Source: Pipra filicauda (Eukaryota > Chordata > Aves > Passeriformes > Pipridae). Taken from it: a stretch of DNA of 64,000 nt. Under the pieces are notes generated by a model. That model did not search any database. It saw only the letters and a program-made list of their open reading frames with translations, and was not told where the DNA came from. The position numbers and the translations under genes were made by a program. Where the stretch lies: assembly GCF_003945595.2 (NCBI RefSeq), contig NW_024104421.1:1054001-1118000 (forward strand), written 5' to 3'. Shown piece by piece: positions 12,763-23,720 of this stretch (positions are counted from its first letter, which is position 1; each line of letters starts with the position of its first letter).

Positions 12763-13040
12763 TCATTTAAAAATCAAACTCTGGCATGATTTGTGTGTTG
12801 GCTTTGTTTTCAGCCTAGTCAAGTTAATTAACTTAGAGAAATCGATTCGGTCATAAATGCTTTGTAAGGATCTTCCAACAGCTTTAGTATCATGATAGTT
12901 TTCATGTACTTGAGCATGAAATGCAAGTGCTGCTTCATGAAGGTGTTCTTCCACACTGCTGTTTGCTAATTGATACAGCTGGGTGAAAGCTTGTGGTAGT
13001 TCTACAGAAATGAAAAAGGAGCTGGTATTTGTCTAAAAGA
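12763..13040 (-). CDS. Exon-like open frame, unidentified protein segment
   Basis: The minus-strand frame is open for about 92 codons between in-frame stops. The core, about 13001 down to 12833, reads like genuine protein: after ELPQAFTQLYQLA comes EEHLHEAALAFHAQVHENYH, then DTKAVGRSLQSIYDRIDFSK. It is rich in helix formers, and its residue mix is unlike the low-complexity translations elsewhere. Immediately upstream in the sense direction is a pyrimidine-rich acceptor, TTTTTCATTTCTGTAG, ending at 13002. The exon would then begin at 13001. A possible but weak donor, GTTAAT, lies at 12832-12827, giving a 169-nt exon. After the core the frame continues to a stop at 12763 with a less protein-like tail (KTKPTHKSCQ). 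I do not recognise the family. It may be an exon of a minus-strand gene spanning the window, or a decayed or retroposed fragment. No partner exons were found. Confidence 0.4.
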
Positions 13041-14145
13041 TTGTTTCTTCCCTCCCAAGTTCGAGTGGTGCAGCCTTGCTGGGCAGTTGTTCCCATGTTG
13101 AAATATCCAGCAGGAAAGTTGCTGCTGGAGCCTTTGGAGGGAAAAGAATACGGCTGCCTGCTTCCCCTCTCTCCACATTATAATGAGAATTGTTTACTGC
13201 ATCACTTTCACAGGCTTTCAAAATTTGGTATTACACACTGTATAATTTTCAGCTTATAGTGTAAAATTTGAACGATTTTCTAATTTTTTTTTAATAAAGC
13301 TAAACCTTAAAATCCTTCTCTAATTCTCTTTCTTTATTAAGTCACCAAGAAAACACCTGTTCTTTTTATCTGTGATAACTGTGCACATTTTGACCCTATA
13401 GTAATGTGATACATTTCAGTATAAATAGGATCTTGGTTGTACAGACACAAAGATGCCATTCTTTCTCTATTTATGTAAGGATATTGATGAGAATCAGAGG
13501 TTATTAGGCTGAGTAAAATACTGCTTTCAGTAGAAAATTGTCTAACAAAGTCCTGCTGTCATCAGGACTGGAAAAAAAAAGGTAATACCATCTTTAAATC
13601 ACAGGACTGGGTGTTGGCAGACCATCACCTTGCCCTGTGCCTGGTGTGCCCACAGCCCTGCTGTGTGACCCTGCACCAGACCTGTGCTCCCATCTGCTCT
13701 CTGTGTTCCTGCCACAAAATGTATGACGTGTTGGTTGGAAAATGCCTGAGATCCTTGAATGGAAAACAACCTGTAATAGAACTGCACTGTGAATTACATC
13801 ACATAGTAGCTAATTTGGTTGAAAAAACATCTTACAAATAATAACTGTTTTAAAAAATTTATTTATTTTATTATTTATTTATTTATTTCATGTACCTCCA
13901 TCCTATCCCCTCCCACCCGTGCCCCAGCTCACTTTATTTTGGTCACAAGGTAGATGAGGTTTTGAGGGGGTTGAGGCAAAAATGTAAGCTCTTATCATGA
14001 AGAAATTTTCAGTTAAATCTGAAATCTACCAAAAAGATGACCTTAGCTGCTTTTAAATGAATAAGTCATTCTGATTAACTGTGGTTAGACACAGTTTTGG
14101 GATTTACAAAGGCAAACAGACAAAACCAGGGTCTTTGGTGGTATG
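13002..14145. other. Unique spacer with an ATTT microsatellite
   Basis: No gene is visible. An imperfect (ATTT)n microsatellite occupies about 13858-13888. The segment at 13610-13730 is GC-richer, with open frames on both strands that look random. Confidence 0.6.
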
Positions 14146-14403
14146 GTGCAAGGTGAGAGGAAGAAAAGTCAATGGGCACAGATGGAAATCAGAGAGAAGA
14201 AGAAAAATGTCTTCATATGATACAGTCTGGTGGCAGGACAGGTTGCTTGGAGAGGCTGTGAAATCTCTGTTCTTGGGGGCTTTCAGGACCCAACAGGATA
14301 AAGCTCTGCAAAGGTTGGGCTGAGTTGACCCTGCTTTTCTACAGAAGGCTGGACTAGAGGCCACCTGAGATCCCTTCCAGCCCAGATTAGGAATTCTGTG
14401 ATG
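14146..14403 (+). mobile_element. CR1 LINE, 3' end (diverged)
   Basis: Successive blocks match the order of the avian CR1 3' region in sense orientation. These are a 'gaggcaatgggcacagactggaa'-type block (about 14150-14190), an 'aggttgcttggagaggctgtg' block at about 14240-14262, a 'gttgaccctgctt' block at about 14325-14337, 'ggctggactagaggccacctgagatcccttccagccc' spread over 14347-14384, and a terminal GAATTCTGTGATG. In the translated 3' part, GEAVKSLF corresponds to the CR1 GEPVKSLF-type stretch. The copy is 5'-truncated to about 260 bp and visibly diverged, so the insertion is old. No coding capacity remains. Confidence 0.85.
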
Positions 14404-17275
14404 TCTTCAGATGATTTGGTACAGATTTGTTATTCTGCATCTTACATCTGTGATTTTAAGTAATTCTTCAGAAAAACTTAATGATGTTGTTTGGGGTGCT
14501 GACTAGCAACTATGATTCCTGGAATAAATAATATTCTGCCTGTTAATAAGCATTAAATGTAGAGTTTGGTAGAGAGCATTCAGTATGTTTCTTGAACAGT
14601 CAAAACAATTCTAAAGGGGAAGTGTTTGGAAAAGAGAAAAGGAAACTGTATACCATGGGTTTATTTGGGGCATTCACTTGATTCAGTCAACTCTTGAAAG
14701 CCATCCTGTCTTCTTTAAATCCATGGTGGCAGCTATAGTATTGCTTCGTTCCTCATTTTAAATGCTTTCTGCCTCTACTTTTCAGTCGCTCACACTTAGG
14801 TGAAATTAAGAAATCTAACTGTTGGGTATTATGTTTTAGACCTGCTGAAATAGCTCTTCCTGCTTGCATCCTTATGGTCTCATTAAGACGATGCTCACAG
14901 CATGCCTGACTCTAGTGAATATTTGCAGACCTCATTTGCCTACATTAGAGACAAAAAGCTTTAAAAAAATCCTTCTTGAGCAATAAATGGTTGAGTTTGT
15001 CAGTATCAGTGATCACAGAGCTGGTGTCTCCCAAGGCAAGGGCTGAATGCTGTCCTTGTAGTTGAATAACTATTGAAACGCTTCATCCAAGCCCTTTCCA
15101 CTGCTGTGATAATACAGCAGGTCCATGGCTTTGAGCTGTGGTTTTAAAGTGTGAGGGCTGCTAAAATCAGTGAGAAGTCAAAGTATGTGCAGCTGTTATA
15201 GCAAGTTCTGTACATCAAGGACTCATGTAGGCAATATCCTATTCTACTTTTTTTTTTTTTTCGTACCAATTACAGAGAGAAGGAATTTTTAAATTTTTAT
15301 TTTAACAAGTTCCAATTTGTTGAGTCAAGCTGTGACAGCTCATCATAAATCAAGGTCTGCAGTCTTCAGAGCAAAACCCAGATTCCAACAAGTGTAAGTC
15401 ATCTCTGTGGTTTACCTTTACAGTTGTGACTCAACCGTTTTGTTTTCTCTGTGCTCAAACTTTCAGGCTGAGACTTCTGTTCTCTGGGGGTTTAAAAAAA
15501 ATCCTTGACCTATTCTGTAAGGCTGAGGTCATGCTTTAATGCCAAACAAAATTTCCATTCTCTCTCCACTCGGTTTATTCATTGTGTTGTGCATCAGCTG
15601 TTCACCTGCCCACCACAGGTGACTCATTGCATTGTTGAGCTGATAACAATATATAATAGGTATTTTTTTTAAAGCATGTTAGAATCACTTTGCAACGAAA
15701 GATGTCCTATAAATCTGAAGTAATACCAGTGTTACATTTTATTCAACAAAACTAGAAATAATGGAACTAGAAATAATAGCAAAAATATTAATCAGAGGTG
15801 ATGTAACTGTCATGTTAATGAGAAGTGCTTGAACATTACTGAGCTCTACTATAAATAGATAGTAATCTCATGGATTTGCAACCCTTATTTACTCTGTTTA
15901 AATTTCACGGTCCTGAAGAACTGGGCCAGAAAACTTAAGATTGGAGTTTTTCCCTTGGAGCTATTGAATCTTCCTGACAAAACAGTTTTTTTAGAGAGCA
16001 GTATAAGTTTACATATGTATATATCATGAAAATAACCTTTTTCACTGTATTTGAATCATCTTGCTACTCTTGTGAAAATAGAAAAGAAAAGCAATTAAAA
16101 AATTAAGTTTTTGTTAGAAGGTTATTTTTCTTGTTTGAATGTCAAAATAGAATTATCAAATTTTTGGAGAAAATTTGGATTAGCTTTTTTGATGGAATCA
16201 CTAATGGAAGTGAAGAAAGGAAGGTAAAAATCATTTTCTTTATCTAAAGATGGTTAAAGTGCCTCTTCATCTGATTTTTTGTTATTATTTATTAAGCTGT
16301 TCATATTATAAAGTTGTGATTGGAAGGAATTGAAATATTTTATAAATTTGTGTAGGACTGTGTCTTCTCTACCTCAATTTTGTTGATATTTTTTTCTTTT
16401 GAAAAGTTCATCACAGGCATTATGGAGAGGAGGACTACAGAAAAATTATTTGTGTCCAACTTTGGAAAGTTTGTTTCTTTGGATAATTGTCATCCTTACC
16501 TTTCGAAGCAGTAGCTCAAAATGTTCATTAAAGTTTTCCAGATTTTTGCTGACTGACCTCCAGTGCATCCCCTCTTGCAAAGCTGCTCAAGCCTTGCATA
16601 GGGCAGAGCAGTGATATTTTTATCTCATCAGTCTCTTAGGGCAGTAGATCATAAGCCATTTCACTCTTTGAGTAGTTCACCATTCCCAGGTTGTAGTCAA
16701 AAATACTCAAATTGTTTACAGTTTTCACTTGGTCCTGGACTAGAATATGCACTGTCCATGCAGTATGAAATGCAGTTGCACAGAAAACAGTACTTCCTAG
16801 TTTTTGAGATGCTGACTTTGCAATTCTCATCATTAACTTTTCTGCTGCTATCTTCAGTTTTAGCCTTTAGATTTTATGTGCAACAGATGTCACTGTAGCA
16901 ATTCTCTGCAGCCATCTGATCACTTTTTATTTCCATTAGCGGGAAAAATTGTTGAATATAACTGGGTGGTGATGTACTTCCCTTGAGTTCTCCTTTCAGT
17001 AGATATCAAACTGATATATGGTCTGTGTAACAAACCTCTTCCACTTTTGATCAGGGTGCCTTTTTCAAAGAACACTGGCACTGCCTGGCTTGTGGGAGGA
17101 CCAAATGAGAGAGCAGCGGCCAAGATTTTTGTGTTTCCTTGTTGCTTGAACTACCAGAAATGCCATAAGCATTCAGCTCAGGATGGGAGCGGTGCATCTT
17201 GATGCTACACGCAGGTGTCACAGGATAAAGTGGAGAAAGTTTTACCTAGAACATCCCCCTAATGGTGCGTGGGGG
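14404..17275. other. AT-rich unique DNA, no gene
   Basis: No coding segment was recognised. T-rich tracts occur near 15248-15261. One frame, 16611-16898 (95 codons, plus), starts inside non-coding-looking sequence and shows no protein character. No interspersed repeat was recognised. Confidence 0.6.
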
Positions 17276-17740
17276 TGAGGTGGTTTGAAGCTGGCTCCCT
17301 GCCAAGTCTCCAAACCTCACCACAAGAGCTCCCCCTGCCCCCAAAACCAAGGGAAAAGAAAAAAAAAACCAAGAGAACCGAGACAAGAGAGAGGCAGCTA
17401 AAGCAAGATATGTAAATATATTTAAACTTGTATTTATATACAATTGAAATATATGTACAATTTCAAAAGGGAAAGGGGAAGGAAAAGAAAAGGAACAAAA
17501 CCAAAATATACACAATCAATAGCCCAAGATCTAGCAACTAAAAGAATTAGCAAAAGAATAGCTTACTACTCTCCTTGGGACAACAGAAAGTCGTGCTGGA
17601 ACAATCGCCGGCAACCTCTGCCTCCCAAGGTCAGCAAGGCCTTACCAGGCCTCACACCCCAACACGACAGACTCAATGGCAGGGAAACCTGCACCTCAAA
17701 GCTACCGGAAGGAAAGAGAAGCCGAAGGCCTCTCCTCCTT

Positions 17741-17765
17741 TCTTCTTATACCCCGGCTTACGTAA
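17741..17765 (-). promoter_or_regulatory. LTR core promoter: TATA box with adjacent TTACGTAA
   Basis: Within the LTR and in its sense direction, the perfect palindrome TTACGTAA (17765-17758) is followed after seven bases by TATAAGAAGA (17750-17741). TTACGTAA is the known consensus of PAR-bZIP and NFIL3-type factors (D-box), and ATF/CEBP family members also bind it. The close spacing to the TATA box suggests that the retroviral promoter was controlled through this site. Present activity is unknown. Confidence 0.5.
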
Positions 17766-17785
17766 AAATCGTAGGGAATACCGGG

Positions 17786-17838
17786 TAGTCTGGCCACTTC
17801 CTTGGTTACAAACTGGTCGCCAAGGAAGGCCCAGACTA
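17786..17838. repeat. Imperfect palindrome at the U3 end of the LTR
   Basis: TAGTCTGG (17786-17793) pairs with CCAGACTA (17831-17838), and CTTCCTTGG (17797-17805) pairs with CCAAGGAAG (17820-17828). Only a one-base bulge separates the two stems. The arms carry GGAA cores of ETS type. The palindrome is a direct sequence observation, and its role in the LTR is inferred. Confidence 0.6.
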
Positions 17839-17848
17839 AACTACCACA

Positions 17849-20388
17849 GGGGGTATTTCCCTATCTCTTGGCTTAGGACAGAGGAGCTGTTGTTAGATGC
17901 ATTGTTCTTGAAGACATCAGCGAGTGTTGCAAAAACAGTTTGTTTCCTCTGTGTGGAGCACATTAACCAATCTGTAGCCTGTGGGGCACACCCCACCTGC
18001 CAGGACAGTTCCTCTGGCCCATGGTGGTCCTCTTTGATGTGTACACTGGGACCATTTCAGGGGTGAGCTGCAGGCTGGACAACTTGCTGTGGGGATGGTG
18101 GGTGTCGTGCAGAACGAGATGTGTGGCACATGGCCCCGCAACCTTGGTTAGAAAAGGCTGCAAGGTTGGGCTGTGCTCTTTTAGATCATCAAGTCTGAGG
18201 CAGAAAATTTCCAAGGTGGCCGCTGTCACGGGATTCCCTCTTTGTGTGTCATCTCCTGACTCCCATCAGGTAACTTTTTTTTCTTTCTACTTTTATATGA
18301 ACTGAGACAATTAACCAGAGAGTACTTCATCTTAAGTTTTGTGTTTCGAGTCATGAATTTTAATAATACTTCTGGAATTTGCTATGTACACTCACTGAAA
18401 ATTCCAATTCATCCCTTTCCTGCCTTTGTTTCAGCTTGCTATTAGCAAGTTAATAAAAGACTGCTTGCACACTCCCTAAAACTGTTCACTTACACTTTAT
18501 TCTGTGTATTGATATAATCATTGCACAGTGTCTGTATCTGCCACAGTTTAAGGTTAAAGTTTAGAGGCAGTCACAGGTTTGGTTTTTTTCTTTTTTTTAA
18601 TCTATAAAACTTATTTTCCTCTGGAATTTTTGGAATGAAACCATACTTTTTTGTTGGAATATGTCAAGTTCAATGAAACTTTTGTGGAGAAAGGTTTCTT
18701 ATCTCCAGGTTCTACTTTCTCTTCAAAACCAGATGAAAAAAATCTGTAAGTTATTCTAATCCTATGAAAACTCACTTGTGGCTTTATTGATCTGGATAAT
18801 TTTTTGCCCTACCTGACTAAAACTTTAGACTTTTTGGTTTCTTTCATAACAAATAAAAGCCTTTGCCTCTCACTTGTTGGGCTGTCTGGCTGTAACAGAA
18901 GGGATGGAAAGACCCAGCACATGCTCCCAGTGTGTGAGAGACTGGTAAAGACCTTAATCTGAATCAATTAAGGAAGCAATTTGAAGACTCTCTTATGCTC
19001 AGAGTGAAGGCTCTAACTGCTGGTGTAAGTGCAGTTGACTTACCTGTTTGCTTGGGTATGTCATACTTTTAACAGTGCTGGACTTGTCCCATTTTGGAAC
19101 TTAAAAAGAGCTTGAAATTACACAGGTTTTTTTTTTTTTTTTTAAGAATGGAGAAGCTATTCCCTGCTCAGCTAACTTTGAGAATTGTAAGCAAAGTTGT
19201 GTGCAGGTCTCTTACGTGCCATATTAATGCATGCACCTACTGAACAAGAGAAATTTTTTTATTTCATCTGTTGCCAGCATAAACAGGTGGTTTTTTCCAT
19301 AGAGGATTGTGATAAGAGAACTGGCTGCTATAAACCTTTCAGGTTTTGCTGGTTTATATGCAGTCAGTAGTGCTCTTGCCTTTTCTCTTAAGACTTTAGG
19401 TAACAGTAGTAGTGGGCAAGTCATCTAAAGGTCTCCAGTTGTGTCTCAAGAGTTGAGGCCTCAGAAATGTTATAAATCTTGAAGTATTTATTTTGGATGT
19501 GATGTTGGTGTTTTTATAACAGTATCAAACCTTTATATATGGCGTCTTTGATTCCGTAGCACCCCAAAGCACTGTATAGAATTACTAAAGAGAAAAAGCT
19601 TCCCTTCATGTCCTTTCCTGTGCACTGGACACATCCCCAAAAACAGCAGGTGGAGCCCAGACCTATGGGCAGTGATTGTTTCCTTCAGTGAATTTATTCT
19701 GTTTACTTCAGTTCCCCCTCTGCCATTTTCTCCTCTGTCACACTGCTGGAAATTTGCAAGGAGGAAGAAGAAGGGCTCCAATTTGGGTGAAGGAAGGAAT
19801 TAATGTAGTGAACTCCCATGTGCTGTCAAGTTTCCAGAAACCTTCCTATCCCACTGGCATGAAGCTTTGTGGATTTGCAGGGACCATGAAGGGGAAAGCC
19901 AGATACAGTGCAAATATTCTTCTCAAAACCACCTGTATATCCAAACAGGATTTAATGCATGTAAAAAGCAGAATTCACCACTATGTAAGGGCTTTCAGAA
20001 AAAAAAAGTGTGTTAAAAGTGGGGGGCAGGGGAAGCTTTGGTGAGCTGCTGATTTTTAGGCACAGATTCCTAAAGAAAGATTTCTGTTTTATAACCTGCA
20101 TGGCCAAATTAGTTTGCAGTGCTGGGATGGTATATGGGTTTATGTTACCCCATTTTGAAGGAGGTATTTGGTGTACAGCACCAGTATAGGGCATGTAGCA
20201 CATGAGTAAATACTCAGATGGTCTAACCTTTGTTAGAAATAGAAGTGAAAATGTGCCAAGTAACTCACTCAATGTTGGAGCTATTACAATCTTCACAAAC
20301 AACTGAAAGGAATTCAGTTAATTATGGAATATTTCTGTGTTCTCTTTAATTGGCAAAAGACCAATTTGATTCACATTTCATGCAACTG
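17849..20388. other. Unique DNA, no gene
   Basis: The part right of the LTR (17900-18250) is GC-richer and has frames of up to 94 codons on both strands. None looks like protein, and none belongs to the LTR. From 18300 on the sequence is AT-rich, with a T19 run at about 19125-19143. No further repeat was recognised with confidence. Confidence 0.55.
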
Positions 20389-21190
20389 TAGAATTACAGA
20401 ATAGGTTAGAATTAGGTTGGAATGGAGCTCTGGAGTGACTTATCTAACCTCCTACAGCAGGTTGTCCAGTTGGGTTTTGAATGTTTGCAAGGGTGGAGAC
20501 TTCACAACCCCTCTGGTCAGATGCTGGCAGAGGTGACCATCTTCCTGGTAAAAAATCTTTTCCTTATACTCAACTGGCGTTTCCATTGCCTCCTGTCCTA
20601 TTGCTGTGTATCTGTGAGAAAGCTCCGGCTTTGTCTCTTCTTTCCAAGGTACTTGCAGAAGCTCTTCTTGCAGCCTTTCTCATCCTTTGCTAGCTCCACC
20701 TCCACCTGAGGTCTTATGTTTCTAACTCCTTGCTTGCTTGGGCGACATCTCAATTTTTTCTGTGTACCTTTTTGCATTACATATAGACTTCCTTTTGCAT
20801 TTGAGCTAGCTGAGGAGTTTCCTATTGGCCATACTGGCCTTCTGCCACCCTTGCTTGACCTTCTACACATGGGAATAGATTGTCTGTGTTTTGAGGGAGT
20901 TGTGATTTTGAAATCAAGCAGCTCTTCTGGAGCCCTTTTGCCTTCCAAGGCAGTGTCTGTTGGATCCTGACAAGTAAATCCAAGAAAGATCTGCAACCTG
21001 AAATCTGCTCTCCTGCAGTCCAAGGCATGGTTCTCCTGTCTTCCTCACTCCTATTAGAAGCTTAAAATCATGAATGTCATGGTCACTGTGGCTGAGGTTC
21101 CCCTTGACTTTCACATCCCTGACCACTTCCTGCTGCTTTTTGAGTAACAGGCTCAGCAGAGCATCTTCCTTAGTTGGATTGTTCATTTCC
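20389..21190 (-). mobile_element. CR1 LINE, internally deleted (endonuclease part joined to 3' tail)
   Basis: In minus sense the element starts near 21190 within ORF2, at the end of the endonuclease domain. PTKEDALLSLLL and SDHDIHDFKLL match the CR1 'PTRGDALLDLLL...CSDHEMVEFKIL' region. After a frameshift near 21020 it continues with RRADF and TALEGK, and then IPMCRRSSKGGRRPVW, the linker just before the reverse-transcriptase domain. At about 20645 this stops and is joined directly to the CR1 3' tail (20645-20389), recognisable from the 'cctcctgtcctattgctg' block (20589-20606) down to GAATTACAGAATAGG at the end. The roughly 1.5 kb that should encode reverse transcriptase is missing. The copy is dead, with a frameshift and an internal deletion. 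Confidence 0.85.
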
Positions 21191-23416
21191 TAATTAGTTG
21201 TTTGGATATTTTGCAGAAAGTTTCAAAGTATGTTCCTAATGGTATATACTTTACTGAGAGAATCAAGGACTTTAGTCCTGTTTAAATGATGTAATATTTA
21301 TATTATGTGGTTGTAAAGTGAATCAGTAAAATACTGCACCATCTCCAGGCATGGCAGTGTTAAAACTACCTACAGATTAATTGAGTTTAGCAAAACAATG
21401 TGAAAGGCTTTGGTTATTGGAATGGGATGGAGAGCTTTGCTTGTATTGTTTTATTGGAGGATTTTTTCTCTTGCAGGGGATAAAAAGAGACTTTGGTAGA
21501 CAGACCCTTTTTGTCTTTCTTGGACAAGTGTTCTCACTTGAGTTTCCAAACCTCTCTCTTTAAGCATATGGAAGTTAAATAATACCAAATATATATGATG
21601 TACACATAGGTGTAAAGGCAAAAAGCATTCTTTGTCATGTGGGAGTCAGCACTTTGCTATCCTACAAAAGCTAATATAGCCACGTGTTTAGACCCTTTAC
21701 ACATAATTCTGTATTGCAGATTATCTTCTCCAGAGCACAACTGCTTTCCATGGAATGTCTTTGATGCTCTTGTGCTGTGTTGGTCAACCACCTTATCTGT
21801 ATGGTGTGTGGGAGCCATAACAATATCGAATATGCCAAGGTTTTAGCTCACTGCTATTGTGCTGATGTTTGCTTTGTTTTTTCCCCGCATAATCTTTTTT
21901 TGCATCCTGCTGCTCACTGATCTGATAACACCTGTGTGCTAATAGAATTACAGAGTTAGCGATTAGCAAAGGTGTCTTTGTTTTACACCCCCTTCTCTCT
22001 TTATACTTTATTAAAGAGGGTTTTAGAACAGATGCTGTGACTTTTTTCCTCTGCTTCCTCCCACGCCATAACAGAGTATCAGCTTGTGAAGTCTTGCTTT
22101 GTTATTCAGTGAATATGGACAAGGGCGTTCCTCTTCTGGACATTATATGAAAAAATAAACATGTAAGAAATCATCTTTCTCTCAGAGTTTTTGCAGAGAC
22201 TTTCAGTGAGACTAACTCAGTCTGTGCAAATAGTTAAAGGTTCTAAATTCAGGTGTAGTTCAAGGAAGCAATCAAGATGTTTATCCAGCTCTTTAAAGTC
22301 TGAAGTATGCCAATAGAAATCTTATGCCAACATTCTCTGTCACAGGGAATTTCTTGTTCTAGTTTCTGGAAACTGACAACAAAAAATCTTTTAATGAAAC
22401 ATTTCAGGGTTTAAAAACTCATACTGACTGTAAAAAGTTATTAAATTCTTCTGCTAATCTTGACCAAATAGTGCACCTTCACTGTCAGTGTTCCTGAGCA
22501 GAAGTAGTATCTTAACTCACTCCTTACTCAGCCGAAATTCTAAATTATGCTAGTAACTGCTACCTGTTACAAGTTTGCTGGGCAAAGCTAATTCTAGTTG
22601 TGCATTTCTAGTGATTTTTGTCCCAGTGTGCTAATGAGGGGTTAAACTAGCAGCAAATTTTCCATCATCTGGCTATCCCTGTTGTTAAAGGGATGTAAAC
22701 TGTTCTGTGAAGTAAACCCGTCTACAATTGGCACACAGCAAGATAACAACACTGCTCGTAAGACAAAGTGTTGGTACACCACAAGATTTGAACAGGAACT
22801 CAGAAGAAATAGTGAAGTTTTAGCTATTTTAACATTTTGACCTTTTTCAGAAAATGAACATATTCTCCAAAGCACAGAATATGTTGAATCAGCAGCAGGC
22901 GATGTGAAACCAGATTGTGATGTAATCTTCAAGAAAACCATATTTGTAATAAGGTTAATTAAATTTGCTGCAAGCTTGTGACAAGCATGCTGTAAGTTTG
23001 CCAGTAAATCGGGGCTGCTAAAAAAAAAAAGAAGAAAAAAAAAAAAAAAAAAAAAAAAGGAGGGAAAAAAAAAAAGACAGAAAAAGGGGGTAAAAACAAG
23101 GAAAAGCTTTCCTCCTCCAGAACAAGTAGTGTGTTGCCAGAGGACATGCAGACTGGCAACAATAACTAATATGTTATGAGAGGTTGAACAAGTTTAAATG
23201 GGATTTGTCTCTGAACTGAAAGGCATATTGTAAGAAATTTCTTTGTCTCCTTGTGATGCTGTTAAATTGAAAGCGCGATGGGAGGCTTCAGTAGAGGCAA
23301 CAAAGGTTGAAATGATAGCCTGCTGTTTGCAGCAAGCATCATGGCTCCACTGATGGTCCAGACATCTGGTAACAACAGCCACTCCTTGTCAGGTTTTGCC
23401 CCTCACTGGGCGCCTG
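21191..23416. other. AT-rich unique DNA with a long A-rich tract
   Basis: No gene was recognised. An A-rich tract covers about 23020-23096, with an uninterrupted A24 run at 23035-23058. It resembles a retroposon tail, but no recognisable element body adjoins it. The antisense translation of this tract is only a polyphenylalanine artefact. Confidence 0.6.
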
Positions 23417-23720
23417 AGCACTTTGCACTGTTTAACTCATCAGACTCTTCTAGCTCAGTATGCTCTGCATCAAGAATGTTTATGTAATAAAACAGAGCTA
23501 ATTAAACATTTCAAAGGGAAACATTATTTTAACTCTAATTAGATATGATTACGGTTTCCTTATGCCTGCGCTGGATTGGTACTGCAGCTCTGTTGTTTCA
23601 GCTCCTCGCTGAATTCTGCAGCATTGTTGTTGAAAATAATTTTTGCATCTGCTTAAATAGGCTTTGTATTCCCCTTGCCCAGAAATGAGCTTAAAATCTT
23701 TGATCCAAGGTGCCTGTATT
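23417..23720. promoter_or_regulatory. Candidate enhancer with homeodomain-type motifs
   Basis: This unique sequence carries CTAATTAAA (23498-23506), CTAATTAGA (23534-23542), a GATTACGG site just after it, and CTTTGATC (23698-23705), a TCF/LEF-type site. It lacks repeats and simple-sequence tracts. The motif cluster recalls conserved non-coding elements near developmental genes. Conservation was not tested, so this is inference. Confidence 0.25.

Larger units (their letters stand above)
17276..17848 (-). mobile_element. Solo LTR of an avian endogenous retrovirus (573 bp)
   Basis: On the plus strand the element begins TGAGGTGGTTT and ends AAACTACCACA. These ends are imperfect inverted repeats (9 of 11) with the TG...CA boundaries of a retroviral LTR. 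It is bracketed by GGGGG at 17271-17275 and 17849-17853, a 5-bp target-site duplication. Read on the minus strand, U3 starts at 17848, a TATA box (TATAAGAAGA) lies at 17750-17741, and a pyrimidine-rich, AT-rich R/U5 region follows. TTACGTAA (17765-17758) sits just upstream of the TATA box. No internal genes, primer-binding site or second LTR adjoin, so this is a solo LTR left by recombination between LTRs. A 5-bp duplication is typical of ERVL-like (class III) elements and is also seen in some others, so the family is tentative. No perfect AATAAA was found in sense orientation. Open frames inside it are incidental. Confidence 0.85.

Noticed and set aside
17444..18066. Overlapping plus-strand frames of 114 and 163 codons
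   Set aside because: They lie mostly on the antisense strand of the solo LTR and run out of it. They are by-products of the LTR sequence.
18185..18206. TTAGATCATCAAGTCTGAGG, possible CR1 fragment in reverse
   Set aside because: Only about 12 bases match the CR1 tail and neither flank continues the match.
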